From Leptobrachium leishanense (lineage: Eukaryota; Chordata; Amphibia; Anura; Megophryidae): a stretch of DNA of 64,000 nucleotides. The stretch's first letter is position 1, and every line of letters begins with the position of its first letter. Made by a program: the position numbers and the translations under genes. Of this stretch, positions 43,466 to 55,842 are shown one piece after another. Where the stretch lies: contig CM019069.1 in NCBI GenBank assembly GCA_009667805.1, positions 60,753,422 to 60,817,421 of the forward strand, in the 5' to 3' direction. A model generated the notes under the pieces. That model did not search any database, was not told the DNA's origin, and saw only the letters and a list, made by a program, of their open reading frames with translations.

Positions 43466-44252
43466 ATTGAATTATTATTTATTTTTTTTGAGAAAGGATT
43501 TTACCAGGAAGGATACATTGATATTTCTCTCGTTTTCAAGTATGTCCTGGGTGGCGAGTATGTACCGTTAGGTGTCTTGCCCAAGGACACTAATGTTGGG
43601 GTCAGACTAACGCATTTTTAACGTGTGTTTAGGCGCACTTAATCACGGCCGCAGTAGCAGCAAATGACGGCCAATATACGAAGTGCGACCGCACGAAAGT
43701 CCGGCCTGCCCAACGCAAGTGGAAAATGAACGCATTTTTTTGAGAACGCAGAACCGCTAGTACAGAGTGCGCTGTGCCCACATAGCGGCGAGTGTGCGTG
43801 ATAAGGAGACGTCAGACGCTGCTAATGTCCAGCCTACATAACGTCCAGACGCAAAAAGTGTTTTATTGCCGATCCGTAAAAAAATCACACACGAAAATGC
43901 GCGTCGTCTGACCGTTTAAGCGCATTCCGTGAAAAAATACGTCAATGCGTTCGGACGCACTTTTTGACTGTCGCTGCGAATAATGCGTTCGTTTGACCCT
44001 AGCCTTACTGGAGAGGTGCTCGTCGGGATCTCAAACCCATGACTCCACAGGCTCTCTCCACGCAGAGCAGTGATGTTACCTCTACTCCATCCAGCTGGTA
44101 TTTTTTATCATTGACGTTTGCATATACGTGCTGTCCAGACCTCTGTATTATGCAGTTATGTGCTTTTGCTGTTCACATACCCAGGACATACTTGAAAACG
44201 AGAGAAATCTCAATTTATCCTTCCTGGTAAAATACTTTATAAATAAATTAAA
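43466..44252. mobile_element. Dispersed element with long inverted ends, carrying MITE B11
   Basis: The left part GAGAAAGGATTTTACCAGGA...TCAAGTATGTCCTGGG is mirrored at 44179-44235 (CCCAGGACATACTTGAAAAC...TCCTGGTAAAATAC), giving inverted ends of about 60-70 bp. The part shared with 11305-11507 is split by B11. No transposase was found. Confidence 0.65.
43594..44004. mobile_element. Harbinger-type MITE, family B (B11)
   Basis: The right end GTTTGACCCTAGCC is followed by TTA; the left end is mutated (TGTTGGGGTCAGACTAACGC after TAA). The empty site is preserved at 11305-11507 (GGACACTTACTGG), which proves the insertion. The interior is of family B, close to B9 and B12. Confidence 0.88.
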
Positions 44253-44880
44253 TGAATACGCATTGGATAATGTGCACCTCATGTTGCCGCAGCAGGATAT
44301 TTGGTGGGTGAGATTTTTCTACAGTCATAGGGAATGGAATTCTTTATATTAATTTTGGTATAGTGTTTTTTGTTTTTTTTTCCTCCTTTTTTTTCATTAC
44401 TAGCATGGGAGACGAAGAATGTTTTATGTAGCCGTGCCTCACTGTTTATCTGTGCATTCCTTATCTATGAAATAATAGGTTTCTGCTGACAGAAGGAATC
44501 TTCCTAAAGAGATCATGGGGTTTCGGAGTCTCTAAATCCTAACTGAAAAATAAAATAAAATGTATATTCATTGTCTAGCAAAACACAATAGGGTCTTAAA
44601 AATGAACTAATGAACTATGAAAAGTCGTACCTGTCATCTGTTTTATATTATCTAGAGCGTTAAACTGTTCACAGGACAAAGAAGATTTTATTTATTTTTT
44701 ACCATTTTTTTTTTCAACATTTCTTTGAAAAACATCATTATTATACTTGGCCTTCCTCCTCATTGGCATGGACTGGTGCAATAAAATTATGAGGAATATT
44801 GGCTTTTATCTAGATATAGGGGCAATCGAACTCCCGGTGATGTACTGTGACAGTTTAGCGTGCATCATTTAAATGCCTTA
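44253..44880. other. Non-coding stretch, nothing recognised
   Basis: AT-rich DNA with T-runs; no supported feature. Confidence 0.4.
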
Positions 44881-44883
44881 AAG

Positions 44884-45015
44884 CAGGGATGTCAAACTCC
44901 ATCCTCCCAGATGTTGGTGGCCCACAATTCTCAGAAATCTTTGAATGCAATAGATGGCAAGAGAATCATGGGAGTTTTACTTAAACATCTTGAGGGCTGG
45001 AGTTTGACACCCATG
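44884..45015. mobile_element. hAT-type hairpin MITE (family E relative)
   Basis: CAGGGATGTCAAACTCC and the inverse GGAGTTTGACACCCATG bound an imperfect hairpin of 132 bp. It is clearly related to 46960-47096, which has a perfect 8-bp duplication. Confidence 0.65.
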
Positions 45016-45239
45016 CCTTGGGTTAGGGCCACATTGTTGCATAAAAACTTGCTTGAGAACGGACTTTCTTTCTGCAGGATGCCTGTGTGGCCACCTCGTT
45101 TGTGCGCATAGCTCTAACAAAGTGGGAGCCTCCTATGGTAGGTCGCACTTTGTAGACTCGACTGATGTCCATAGTAGCGACTCGATGGGGAGGTAAAATC
45201 CATCCCTGTTGTAACATGCATTAAAAGTACGGACGTTAC

Positions 45240-45683
45240 GGCTGGGGTCAGAAGAACGCAGTGTTAACGTCCGTGTAGCCGCACTTTAGTACGTCCGTGG
45301 TAGCAGATAAACATGACCAATGAAGGCCCACACACGAAGTACATCCGCACGGAAGTGCGGACACACTATGGATGCGGCAAACGGACGCAGGTTAGCAAGA
45401 ACGTCGAACCGCTAGGACGGACATGCGGAGTGCGCCACGTCCACAACGTTCGCATAGCTTTGTGTGTGAGTGATGGAACGTGGTCAGACGGACTGCATTT
45501 ATACGTCCAGCATTTTTGACGGCCAAAATGTTTTTTCATTTATTTTCCCTCCTACATCCGTCAAAAATAACGTCAGTTACAAAAACAGACTGTGTGGCCA
45601 CTACTGCATCTTCCGTCAATAAGTGTATCCGTACTGCACGAACGCACAGTCCGTAGAAAAAATGCGTTTGTTTGACCCTAGCC
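45240..45683. mobile_element. Harbinger-type MITE, family A (A11), TAC duplication
   Basis: Ends GGCTGGGGTCAGAAGAACGC and GTTTGTTTGACCCTAGCC are flanked by TAC on both sides (45237-45239, 45684-45686), an exception to the TWA duplications of the other copies. 444 bp. The interior is of family A. Confidence 0.85.
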
Positions 45684-45940
45684 TACATCTTGTGGTCCTC
45701 CCAGCTGGTCCATCGAAAAGGTACAATGGACGCACTTAGCCTCGAAGGACTTAAAGACAAGTCATTGCAGTTAAACTCAACATACTCAAAAAAGTCTGTT
45801 TGGAAAACTAAATGCAACTTTCTATGCCTGGTTACAATGCACTGCCATCTTCATTACACACTGTTTTATTTTTCATTTTGCTAAAAAGTGAATTGTAAAA
45901 TATGGCAAACACAAAGCTGCCAAGTGGGAAAATCATTCCA

Positions 45941-46110
45941 GCCCCAATACTGTTACGTGAGTATGGCCTTACTCTTAACCAGGGGTCAAGGGTCAACATT
46001 GGCCCTCCAGTTGTTTTGAAACTACATCTCCCATGATTCTCAGATACCTGCTAGATTGTTCCAAAACATCTGTAGGGCCAAGCTTGCTGACCCCTACTCC
46101 AAAGGGACAA
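45941..46110. mobile_element. Family E MITE, decayed, with a duplicated 43-bp flank
   Basis: CAGGGGTCA...TTGGCCCTCCAGTTGTTTTG is mirrored by CAAAACATCTGTAGGGCC...TGACCCCT. The 43 bp to its left (45941-45983) occur again at 48191-48233 with about two differences. Confidence 0.6.
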
Positions 46111-46202
46111 TGTATTCATCATGGAGCTTACCCTGTTATGAGAAACATTTTCCCAGTTTAGATCCATCATTTATTTCCTACCTTTGGCCAGTTTCTACTT
46201 AA

Positions 46203-46612
46203 CCTCCCTGGCAGTGATCCCGAGTGTGTCTTGGGGTTAAATTTCACTGCTGAGAGCGGTAACGCCGAGACACACTCGGGTTGTATACATCACCTCTCCG
46301 TGCGCTCCCTCGATGATCTCTGCAGTCTCCTCCAGCGATCGCAGCATTTTACTTCCTGGATTCCTTCTCGCGAGGAGGAAACCAGGAAGTAATGAGGTCA
46401 CCAGTCGCCAGAGGAGGCTGCGGGGGACTTCGAGGGAGCGCTGGGAGAGTTGATGTATCCAGCGGCATCCCGAGTGTTGCTCGGGTTACTGTTTCCAACA
46501 TAGGAATTTAACCCCGAGCCACACTCGGGATGCTGCTAGAGGGTGCAAAAAAATAAAATAAATTGACTGCTTTTAGACAGAGATTTTCAAAATAAATAGA
46601 CCGCCAGGGAGG
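46203..46612. mobile_element. TTAA-flanked MITE (CCTCCCTGGC ends), 410 bp
   Basis: CCTCCCTGGCAGT and its inverse ACCGCCAGGGAGG are terminal repeats, with TTAA on both sides (46199-46202, 46613-46616). The ACACTCGGG / CCCGAGTG motif repeats internally on both strands. The CC start and TTAA target fit a piggyBac-type MITE; Kolobok is the alternative. It is non-coding. Confidence 0.8.
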
Positions 46613-46959
46613 TTAAAGGAAGAGTCCACAGAATTCTCTCTCCTAGCTTAGACACTGTAAGACCTTCCTGGCACTCCAACCTCACATAGTTTTCTGGAGG
46701 TTCATGCCACCCTGCTTCGTTCTCTGTATCCTCTTGGATCATTGGCCTATGCTTGCTTAATTTCTCTTCCCTCCAGCAAGGGTTTTGACATGAATCGCTC
46801 CCTTAGGACTTCCTTTTTATGCCGGACAACACCGTCATGTTCTGGCACGCGAGGATAATGTAGACAAACACCAGGGCCTGGTTGGCTATGTAATCCCACA
46901 CTTTGCCCTGCTATGGTTTCTTTTCCTGACCCCCAACAGTTAGTCCTTGTAGTCTAGAC

Positions 46960-47096
46960 CAGGGCTGTCAAACTTGCGACCTCCCCCAGATGTTGATGCC
47001 TACAATTCCCAGAATTCTTTCAATGCGATAGATGGCCAGGGAATTGTGGGAGTTGTAATTCAGAAACATTTGAGGGGCCAGAGTTTGACAGCTCTG
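46960..47096. mobile_element. hAT-type MITE, 137 bp, perfect target duplication
   Basis: CAGGGCTGTCAAACT and the inverse AGTTTGACAGCTCTG bound a hairpin; the duplication GTCTAGAC is exact (46952-46959, 47097-47104). It is related to 44884-45015. Confidence 0.88.
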
Positions 47097-47104
47097 GTCT
47101 AGAC

Positions 47105-49442
47105 CTCTCGCCGTTGAACCGACTTGCCTCTGACCTTCCTGATCTCTGTTCTCTTGACCCAAAGAACTACTTTCTGACCATTCCTGACTTCTGGTATCGT
47201 CAAGACATCCTGTTTCCCCAAGCTGTGTACATCTCCACTCCTGACATAGACTTGTCTCTGGTTTTAGCTTCCCCTGCGTTAACCCCAACCCTTACAAGGA
47301 CTGATATACACAGTTTTGGGGGTTTTGCTGCTACAAGTTAGGGTTCCCTTCGTTCCAGAGCTTCACAAACACATGCTGTTTACTAGCTAAGTCCTTGTAT
47401 CCCCCAAATAATGAGACTCACACAGGTGAAGTAGCAGTCGGTACAGGGAATTAAAAAGGTAGAAATGTTGTTCCTTGGAGCTAAATGTATAATAGGATTC
47501 ACTAAACCCCAGAAGTGGGTGCTTCCCGTCACCCAAAATCAAGAAACTCCACAACCAAAAAAACAGGGGTTGCGCTTCACAAAACACCCATAGGTGGTGC
47601 GAAGAAAGAAAGTCTTACATATAGCCCAAAATCCACATATGCACCACTCTTGATTGAGATAGTTATTATAAATTGGCAGTAGGGATTTCAGATTGGCAGC
47701 AGGGATTTCGAATAGACTCTCCTTGGATAATAGGCCTCAAAGAAAACATAAAGGCAGCAATATAGTGTAGTACAGTACATCAAAATAGATATATATTAAA
47801 TCGAAATAGGAGTCTTACTCACATTTTGTGAGAGCTGCCAGCTCTCATATGAAAGCGATTCAGGTGTTAACGGGTTACTTACATACCCCAAGGCGATCCA
47901 CAGTTGGTATCTCCCAGATGAAGGCTGATCCGCTCTCTAATTGGTTTCTTCCAACAATCAAAGCCAAGTGTAAAATGGTAATAAAAAAGTTTTTTATTAA
48001 TAAAAATACATAAAATAACAGCCAAACGCGTTTCGCCTAAATGCTAGGCTTTATCAGTGGCAAAAGAGAAGTACAGGAAATTAGCTCGTAAGTGTACGGC
48101 AAGGGTCAACACCCTTGGCCCCCCGGATGTTTTGAAACTAAATCTCCCATGATGGTCAGGTACTTGTTTGATTGGCTGAGCCTCATTCAAGCCCTATTAC
48201 TGTTACGTGAGTATGGCCTTACTCTTAACCAGGTGTCCGCAACCTTGGCCCCATGGGAGATATAGCTTAAAAACCTGTGAAGGACCAAGATTGCCGAGCC
48301 GTGGTGTAAGCATTCAGGACAGAAGGGATAGGTCTCCAGGTAGGAAATACATTATGAAAGTAAATTAGGACAAAATCCCAAATATACCACACTGAATGTA
48401 TTTATATTAGTGGGATATTCACTTTTTTAAAGGTGCCAACCAGACAATAACTCATGCTGCATGCACAGTGCATTAGTGACCTACATCTGCTTGTTCATAG
48501 TAGTTGGATCCAGCATCGTACGTTGGGCCGGGCGCTGCTTTTTTGCCTCTGGCAATGTAGTGAAGCAGGAAAGTTTGGTGTGAGGAGGAAAGCTGTGTGC
48601 ACATGGGGTCCCAAGTCATAAATGTCCCAAAGTTGATGCCTGGAAGGTGCAGAATAATTGTCATGTAATAAGACCTCATGAATAATAAAAATCAGGAAAC
48701 TAGTGTTCCTGGAAGCATTGCTGAGATTCTTCTGTGTGTTGTTTTTTTTTCACTTTTTCTATCCTTTGGGGGGTTTGGAGGAAATTAATGAATTCTATCC
48801 AATTCCTGTAGTTGGAGACCTCTGTGCACCGTGAGAGTGACAGTTTTAAAGAAGTTAAACCATACAGCAGATTTCTCCTGTCAGGATGTCATAGTTCCTC
48901 TGTAAGGGGCAGTGATGTGTACACTGGCTATTTAAATAACCCCAAACTAACAGACTGTTTGCTCTTTTACAAGGTCCGCATTCCAAAGCAACGGAGGTAT
49001 AGTCGGTAAATGCCTGTGTTTGGGATGTGATTGACAGCAGAAGAGTGTTTGCAAGACCGTACAACAATCACATATTTGGATGAATAGCTTGCAAACCTTT
49101 AAGTCCGCAAGAAGGAAAAAAGAGTGGGAAGAATAGTAAGATATTCGCCAAACGCATATCGATCAATAGCTTTGACTTTTTTTTTTCTACTACATATGAC
49201 CATCCGATGGACCCGTTTAAAGGAAAATGAAATGGAGCAAAGTTTCCACAGGATTATATCGATTATCAGCTTTATTGAAGCTATCAAAGCATACGTGATC
49301 TAGAATGGATTTTGGATTGTTTATATTTTGGTATGCCATATAGGAAAGTAATACTCTGTTGGGGTTATTCACTAACCATCATTCGGTACTTTAAGAGCAA
49401 AGGTTTAACGTTAGCCATACTTTCTCCAAAATAGTTCGCTAA
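47105..49442. other. Non-coding stretch with repeat remnants
   Basis: No gene is supported. Remnants include an AACGCGTTTCGCC...GGCTTTATCAG segment (about 48028-48056), common in old frog repeats, and decayed family E pieces at 48110-48300. The remainder is ordinary AT-rich DNA. GGGGTTATTCACTAACCAT at 49362 may be the end of a MITE into which the following LINE inserted. Confidence 0.45.
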
Positions 49443-50785
49443 TTTGGAAATTAGCAAATGTTGTGCCCATTTACAAGAAAGGTAGTAGGGTGGAATCGGG
49501 GAACTATAGGCCAGTTAGTCTTACGTCAGTAGTGGGGAAATTAATGGAAACCATGTTAAAGGAAAGGATTGTTGAACATCTAAAAACACATAGAGATTAG
49601 GATCAGAAACAACATGGGTTTACCTCAGGGAGATCATGCCAAACTAATCTTATTGATTTTTTTGATTGGGTAACAATAATAATAGACACAGGTGGTGCAG
49701 TAGACATTGCTTATTTAGATTTCAGTAAGGCTTTTGATACTGTTCCGCATAGAAGGCTTATCAATAAATTGCAATCTTTGAGCTTGGATTCCAATATTGT
49801 TGAATGGATTAGGCAGTGGCTGAGTGACAGGCAACAGAGGGTTGTGGTAAATGGAGTTTATTCGGCGCAAGGTCTTGTTACCAGTGGGGTACCTCAGGGG
49901 TCAGTACTTGGACCCATTCTCTTTAATATTTTTATTAGTGATATTGCAGAAGGTATTAATGGAAAAGTATGTCTTTTTGCTGATGACACAAAGATTTGCA
50001 ACAGGGTTGACGTTCCTGGAGGGATCATCCAAATGACAAATGATTTAGGTAAACTAAAAAAATGGTCGGATTTGTGGCAATTGAGTTTTAATGTGGATAA
50101 GTGCAAGATAATGCACCTGGGACGTAAAAACTCAAGGGCTGAATATAGAATATTTGATACAGTCCTAACCTCAACATCTGAGGAAAGGGATTTAGGGGTT
50201 ATTATTTCAGAGGATCTAAGGGTAAGTAGTCAATGTAATAGAGCAGCAGGAAATGCTGGCAGAATGCTTGGTTGTGTAGGGAGAGGTATTAGCAGTAGGA
50301 AAAGGGAAGTGCTCATGCCACTGTACAGAGCACTGGTGAGACCTCACTTGGAGTACTGTGTGCAGTACTGGAGACCGTATCTCCAGAAGGATATAGACAT
50401 CTTAGAGAGAGTTCAGAGAAGGGCTACTAAAATGGTGTACGGCTTGAAGGAGAAAAGTTACCAGGAAAGGCTTAATGATCTTAACATGTACAGCTTGGAA
50501 AAAAGACGAGACAGAGGAGATATGATAGAAACCTTTAAATACGTAAAGGGAATCCACAAGGTAGAGGAAGGGAGTATATTTAAAAGGAAACAAAATAGCA
50601 AAACAAGAGGACATAGTCTTAGATTAGAGGGGCAAAGGTTTAAAAGTAACATCAGGAAGCATTATTTTACTGAGCGGGTGGTGGATACATGGAACAGTCT
50701 TCCAGTAGAAGTGGTAGAGGCCAAAACAGTGATTGAATTTAAGCAGGCATGGGATAGGCATAAGGCTATCCTAAACAAAAGATAA
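49443..50785 (+). pseudogene. LINE reverse transcriptase, partial, one in-frame stop
   Basis: The frame starts at WKLANVVPIYKKG, then NYRPVSLTSVVGKLME. It has a TAG at 49598-49600 and continues in the same frame through YLDFSKAFDTVPHRRL (first catalytic Asp), GVPQGSVLGPILFNIFI and FADDTK (the YxDD-equivalent FADD box), to a C-terminal region ending HKAILNKR before TAA. From the stop codon to the end, about 395 codons are uninterrupted, so decay is slight. Upstream endonuclease coding is absent. The clade (Rex1/Babar or CR1) is judged from motifs only. Confidence 0.88.
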
Positions 50786-50871
50786 ATCCAGGTAAAGTAT
50801 CCATGTAATTGGGCAGACTAGATGGGCCGAAAGGTTCTTATCTGCCGACATTTTTCTATGTTTCTATGGCG
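49443..50871 (+). mobile_element. CR1/Rex-like non-LTR retrotransposon, 5'-truncated
   Basis: The element begins inside its reverse transcriptase and runs to a 3' tail GACTAGATGGGCCGAAAGGT...TTTCTATGTTTCTATG, a short-repeat end instead of poly(A), as in CR1/Rex-type LINEs. 5' truncation is usual for this class. No clear target duplication was found. Confidence 0.8.
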
Positions 50872-51608
50872 GAACTATGGCAAATTCATTGATTAGGGAA
50901 CTGCCACCCTAGTACATGGTACTTCCCACCGTTCTTTCCACAGTAGTTCCAGTCGAAGTCATCTTCACCATAATTTGAGGTCTGTGGAGATTATCACTTT
51001 ACAATCGCAAATTCTGGTGACGCAAAGGAGAATAGCCGCAGTTGACACTTTTGTTCATGAGAATAACTTTGGTTATGTTGCTCGTCATCGGTCTCCGTTA
51101 TTTGCTGCAGCTTCACCTGCTGTCATTACACGTTTCTTCTTTTATTAGCCAAAGATAACCATAGTTACAACAATGGTGAGTGTCAACGTCATTAGGCTCT
51201 CCTGATATGCAAAAGTGACAAATGCAATGTCTTATTCTCATCTTGAATATGAGTGTTGACGTTGAGTAACTTGACACATATTTAGCCCTGGGATAAATCT
51301 TTTAGTCTCCACTAGATTAACAGGTTTGGGGATCTTCTGGTCCTTCAATTGTTAAAGGACTCTGAAGGACTCTCATGATGTTTATCCAGCTTCAAAAGAT
51401 AGTCTTATAATTAATCATATTGTGTATTATTGTGTGCTGTTTGGACTTACCACAAAACCTTGAATATTTTATACAATATATGAAAGGGTTCTTTTGGGGT
51501 GTCAGGTTTTGCGTTGATCACACAATGGTCTCTTGTTTCTATTTTCTCCCTATACCAAAACTTGCCAGCCTTCGCCTTGGTCAGCCTCTTTTAATGGTCA
51601 CCCCCCCC
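50872..51608. other. Non-coding stretch, nothing recognised
   Basis: Ordinary DNA following the LINE; possibly the other half of the element it interrupted (AATTCATTGATTAGGGAACT). No gene is supported. Confidence 0.4.
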
Positions 51609-51611
51609 ATA

Positions 51612-52433
51612 AGGGGTTATTCAAAGTGAGCCGAATTTGCCACTGAATTGCACCAAACAGTGAATTTCACCTTACGATGCGATTTTGTGGCAATTCGGCT
51701 ATTCAGGAAGCTGGCAATTCGCCAAATATTGGCGACTTGCCAGCGAAATACAGTGCAATTCTGCTATCTTCGGCTGCAGTGAGATTCCCCAATCTATTCA
51801 GAGAACGCCGAGCTGTCCCGAGAGGTTGGCAAAATGCCCAGATTTTCAGTGCTTTCGTTCAACAGGTTTAAACAGGTGAATCCCAAGGGTTTCAATGTAA
51901 AAAAAATAATTCCTTGTTTTTATAAATTTTTTATTCAACCATTTATACTTTTGATTTGCAAAAAAAAAGTCTGTTAATTAATTTTTTCAAACTGTTTTAG
52001 GCATTTTTCTGAATTTTTTGGCAAACCTTTTGATATCAAAATATACATTTTAAATATACTTTTTTAAATTCTGTAATTGATCTTTTTATTGTTATTCATA
52101 GGACCTTATACATTATTTTCATCCATTATTTTTGTCTAAATCGCCTTGTAATTTTTTTCTTTTTCTTACCCCTGTTCGGCAGCTGGTTGGCATTTTTTCG
52201 GCGGTCTGTTCGGCAGATCGTTGACTGCATTTCACTGTTCGAGGCTGCGTTCGGATGCATTCAGCGGCATTAAGCGGTTTATCGGCGGCGTTCGGCAAAT
52301 CCATTTAGCGCACTTCAGGGACTCTGTGGTGAATGCTGAATTCACCACAGTCGGCAAATTGAACTCGCCGATTCGCACTGGAGTGTGCCGAATGAAAGAT
52401 CGGTGACATTTCGGTGCTCTTTGAATAACCCCT
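51612..52433. mobile_element. Family C-related MITE (AGGGGTTATTC ends)
   Basis: AGGGGTTATTCAAAGTGAGC and the inverse GCTCTTTGAATAACCCCT. The interior has GGCAATTCGGCTATTCAGGA, CAGAGAACGCCGAGC and a GGTGAATGCTGAATTCACCA dyad. It is non-coding, 822 bp. The flanks differ (ATA/TAA), so the duplication is not resolved. Confidence 0.75.
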
Positions 52434-52436
52434 TAA

Positions 52437-55400
52437 GTGTCCATTCTCACAGAATTCATTGCATTCCTTGGTAATTTGCCCATAGAAGTGCCTCAGAAGC
52501 TCAGTATTTTTGAAGAGGAAATGGAATGTGTTCAAAAGTCATTTAAGGTGGATTTTTCATAATAATTTCACTGGCCATCTGTTATGCCTGACCTTTCTAG
52601 TGTCCTCTACACTTTCTCTTACGGGAAACACATCGTGAAGATACATAATAATGGTGACGGAGCTGCAGTTGATCCACACTGAGTGGGGTTGAGTTACCCA
52701 ATAAATACCACTTGGAAACCAACATAGAAATCAACAGGCCGGCACACGGAATATCCCATTGGTGTCATCTATGTCTTTAATATAGGAAAAACTTAAATTT
52801 AAAGATCTGCCCAAAGGAAAAGTGGCCATCAAACTTAACATAGGCTTTTGATGTGCTTACATTGTATATAAAATAAAATAATATAGTAATAATGTGATCA
52901 TCTGTAAGTTGGATCACTGAGCTCTTATTGGACATGAGTTTGTAGGGCGTGGACACATAATTATTTGCATGGTTATCTATGGCAATAATGGTTACCCAGG
53001 TGTTTCAGGATAACATCATGTCTTATGACTCTCAACTAGACTTTAGTATTATTATGGGATATGTAGCTCTGAAACCCAGAGGGTTCACCACTACTCAATG
53101 ACATCCATTTCAATAATGAGTGTCATCTTGTGTCCCATCTTTAATGCAGTCACCATGCCATGTGTTTTTCTTTAGCAAGCACCTGCAGGTGCCATCACCC
53201 AATAATTCCTTTTGAATAAAATTTAAAGAGTACATCTTGGCCCCTAGTGAACAAACCTCTAATGATTAGTTCTGGTCAAGAGGTACAGGGGTGGACTTGG
53301 CTTGGTGCTACCCCAATCCCGACTCATATGCCCCAGTATGCAATAAATTTGTCGATTTGAAATGAAGATGTATATTTATGACCTATTGGGGTCATTCATG
53401 TAAATAAAAAATGTCTTATTTACAAGTAATTTCTAACAATATTTCTTCTAGTTTAGAGACTCGTTGTTGGGAGATTTATTGCCGTGCAGCTCTGTTATAC
53501 ACCTGCACACCAAAAATATATTGAACCTCTAAAAGAAATGACATGAGGAAAGAAAAATAAAAAAACTTAGAAATGAGATGTTTGGGCAAAAGACAGGGAC
53601 TGCCCCTCTGAAAAGAGACATTTGGCAGGCACGTGAATGTGGGTAAGGGAGCTGTGGGCATGCTTAGGTGTGGGCTGACCATTAGAGCAGTAGGGCACTG
53701 CCCAAGGGCCTTGATCTAGGAGGGCCCCCTAAGACTTGGTCGGGCATGCCCCACACTGGCAATGAGCTCCTGCATGTGGAGGTCAGGCGGTGGACCCCCT
53801 TGGGTGCCAGAACTCCACAATAGGGAACCCCTTGATTTCCTATTGCCCAAGGGCGCCAAGCAGGTTTCATATTTGATGAATAAGTAAGTTTGCATAAGGG
53901 ACATTGTGTATTATAATTCTGTAGGGCAGCCAATGAATATGTGGAAGAATGTATAGGGGTGTTCGCGGATGGTTCCTTATTTTATTCACTTATATAATAT
54001 GTTTTTCCATCTACCCGCTCTTTCATTCACTCCACAAAATGTATAAATGCTGTCCCCTTACGCATCTGCTGCCCTAGGCCTGGACCTAGTTGACCAATGC
54101 AGGAATATAACCCCTGAAAGAGGAGTCCTGCGCACAAACTGAAAATGGGCACCATTAAACAGAATGTGTAGATGTACCCATACTAGTATGTTGCATTTAA
54201 TGCCTGTTGACGGAGGAGCTTACAATCTTTCCTAGTGCAATAAAATGACGGCATATATTTCTACGATTTAATCGTGCACCCAAATAGTTTGGCATCCTTG
54301 AAGGACTCCCAGAACCCTGCAGGATTAATGCCAGCTGTGCGCTCTTGTCCTGGGTAAGATGGCATGGCTAGGAGAGGTGGGGGACTGCACAGTGAGAGCC
54401 TTTCTTTAGATGAAAATGCTTTGATTGATCCCGTGTAAGCTGTTTCCAGGGGAGCAGATGCCTTGAAGAGACCTCTCCACTAGCCGAAGAATACAAACCA
54501 TGTGAGCACTGAAGAGACCAAAGCCTTTTGTTAACTCTTCTTTTGCTGGTACAAATAAAATGGTAATTGTGTTCACCCTCACCCCCCTCACCTCTTACTT
54601 TGCTAAAAAAAATCTCTGTAATTACATGCCCGGCTTTAAATTCTGGGGCTTTTGTGTTTTCTTCAAAGGCATCGGAGGTTCAGGGGGCAGTGACTCAAAA
54701 TAAGGCTAAATGTCTTTTCTTTCCAAAGTGGAAAGATCATCCCAAAACACTTCAGTCTTGGCAGTAATTTTTACAAATATCTCATAGCAGCATTTAATAG
54801 AGAGTAACATGTACAAATGTCCTGGAATATAAGGGTCCAATTCCATATCTGACGCTAACATGGGGACGCTAACAGGAAAAACCTGGGCTTCTCCGTAGCG
54901 TCCCCATTTCACTGTGAGATTCCGGGGCAGGCGTACCTCGGTACCTTGCCCCAGAACGAAGCGCTACCCTCAGTGATACTCAAGGTATCGCTTCCATGCT
55001 GCCATGAGTATCACCTCTGAATGTAAATTTACAGTATCATCTACTCATATCTGCACTATTATATAGCCTAAAATATGTTTTCATTTCACTAAATTCCAAA
55101 AAAGCCTCCACTAAAATCTTCAGCTCCAGGCCCATAGAGATCTTAATCCAGCCCTGCTTTTTCTGTACAGGTGCTTTGGAACTACATCCACCCAATAACT
55201 CAACCATTCATTAGGTTGGCAGAGACTCATGGGGGATGTAGTTCACAAAACAGCTGGAGGGTCGAGTTACTAACCCCTGTTTAACATGGATAAAAATGTA
55301 TTTATGGATTCCTTGTGTTCTTCTGCCAGGAACCTGTGCATAATAATATCTAAATAATAATGCCTTCTCACAATGGACCAGATTCCAAGCCTGGTGTGAA

Positions 55401-55499
55401 CTTAACCAGAGCTCTGGAAAATATGAAAGAACCCTTAAAGGCTATGGAGCTGCTAGAGATCTAGAGCTTCCACCTGACATGGAATTTACCCAATAACTC
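52437..55499. other. Non-coding stretch with repeat remnants
   Basis: About 3 kb without a supported gene. Partial repeats: 53690-53850 (GCCCAAGGGCC type), an imperfect inverted segment around 54860-54990 (GGGGACGCTA and TAGCGTCCCC) and a decayed family E hairpin at 55160-55275. Confidence 0.45.
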
Positions 55500-55502
55500 T
55501 TA

Positions 55503-55839
55503 GGCTACGGTCATATGAGTGCACTGAGGGCGTCCGTGTGACCGCACTTCCTTGCGTCCGTCACAGCTTTTGACAGGTGTGGACGTGGAGGACCACACGG
55601 GTAGCGTACGCACAAATTGCGCACACTACCGCCTGATGTGATTTCAGCCTCCCCGTCAAAAAGCTACGATGGACGCTGATGGGGCTACAATGTGTGATCC
55701 TCCAAAGGAGGATCTTGCTTTGCAGTGCTGAGCGCACTAACTGCACTCAGCAAGGTGGACACACGGGCGTCAGAGTGAAAGGAACGGCCAATCTCATGGA
55801 CGTACTTCCACTCTGAAAGACTCTCATGTGCCCGCAGCC
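55503..55839. mobile_element. Harbinger-type MITE, divergent subfamily
   Basis: GGCTACGGTCATATGAGTGC and the inverse (CTCATGTGCCCGCAGCC), TTA on both sides (55500-55502, 55840-55842), 337 bp. The ends resemble GGCTRGGGTCAGACG but the interior (GGCGTCCGTGTGACCGCACT) is different from A and B. Confidence 0.75.
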
Positions 55840-55842
55840 TTA

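Noticed and set aside
49851..50652. Additional frames overlapping the LINE reverse transcriptase
   Set aside because: They are shadows of the reverse transcriptase frame, which carries all conserved motifs.
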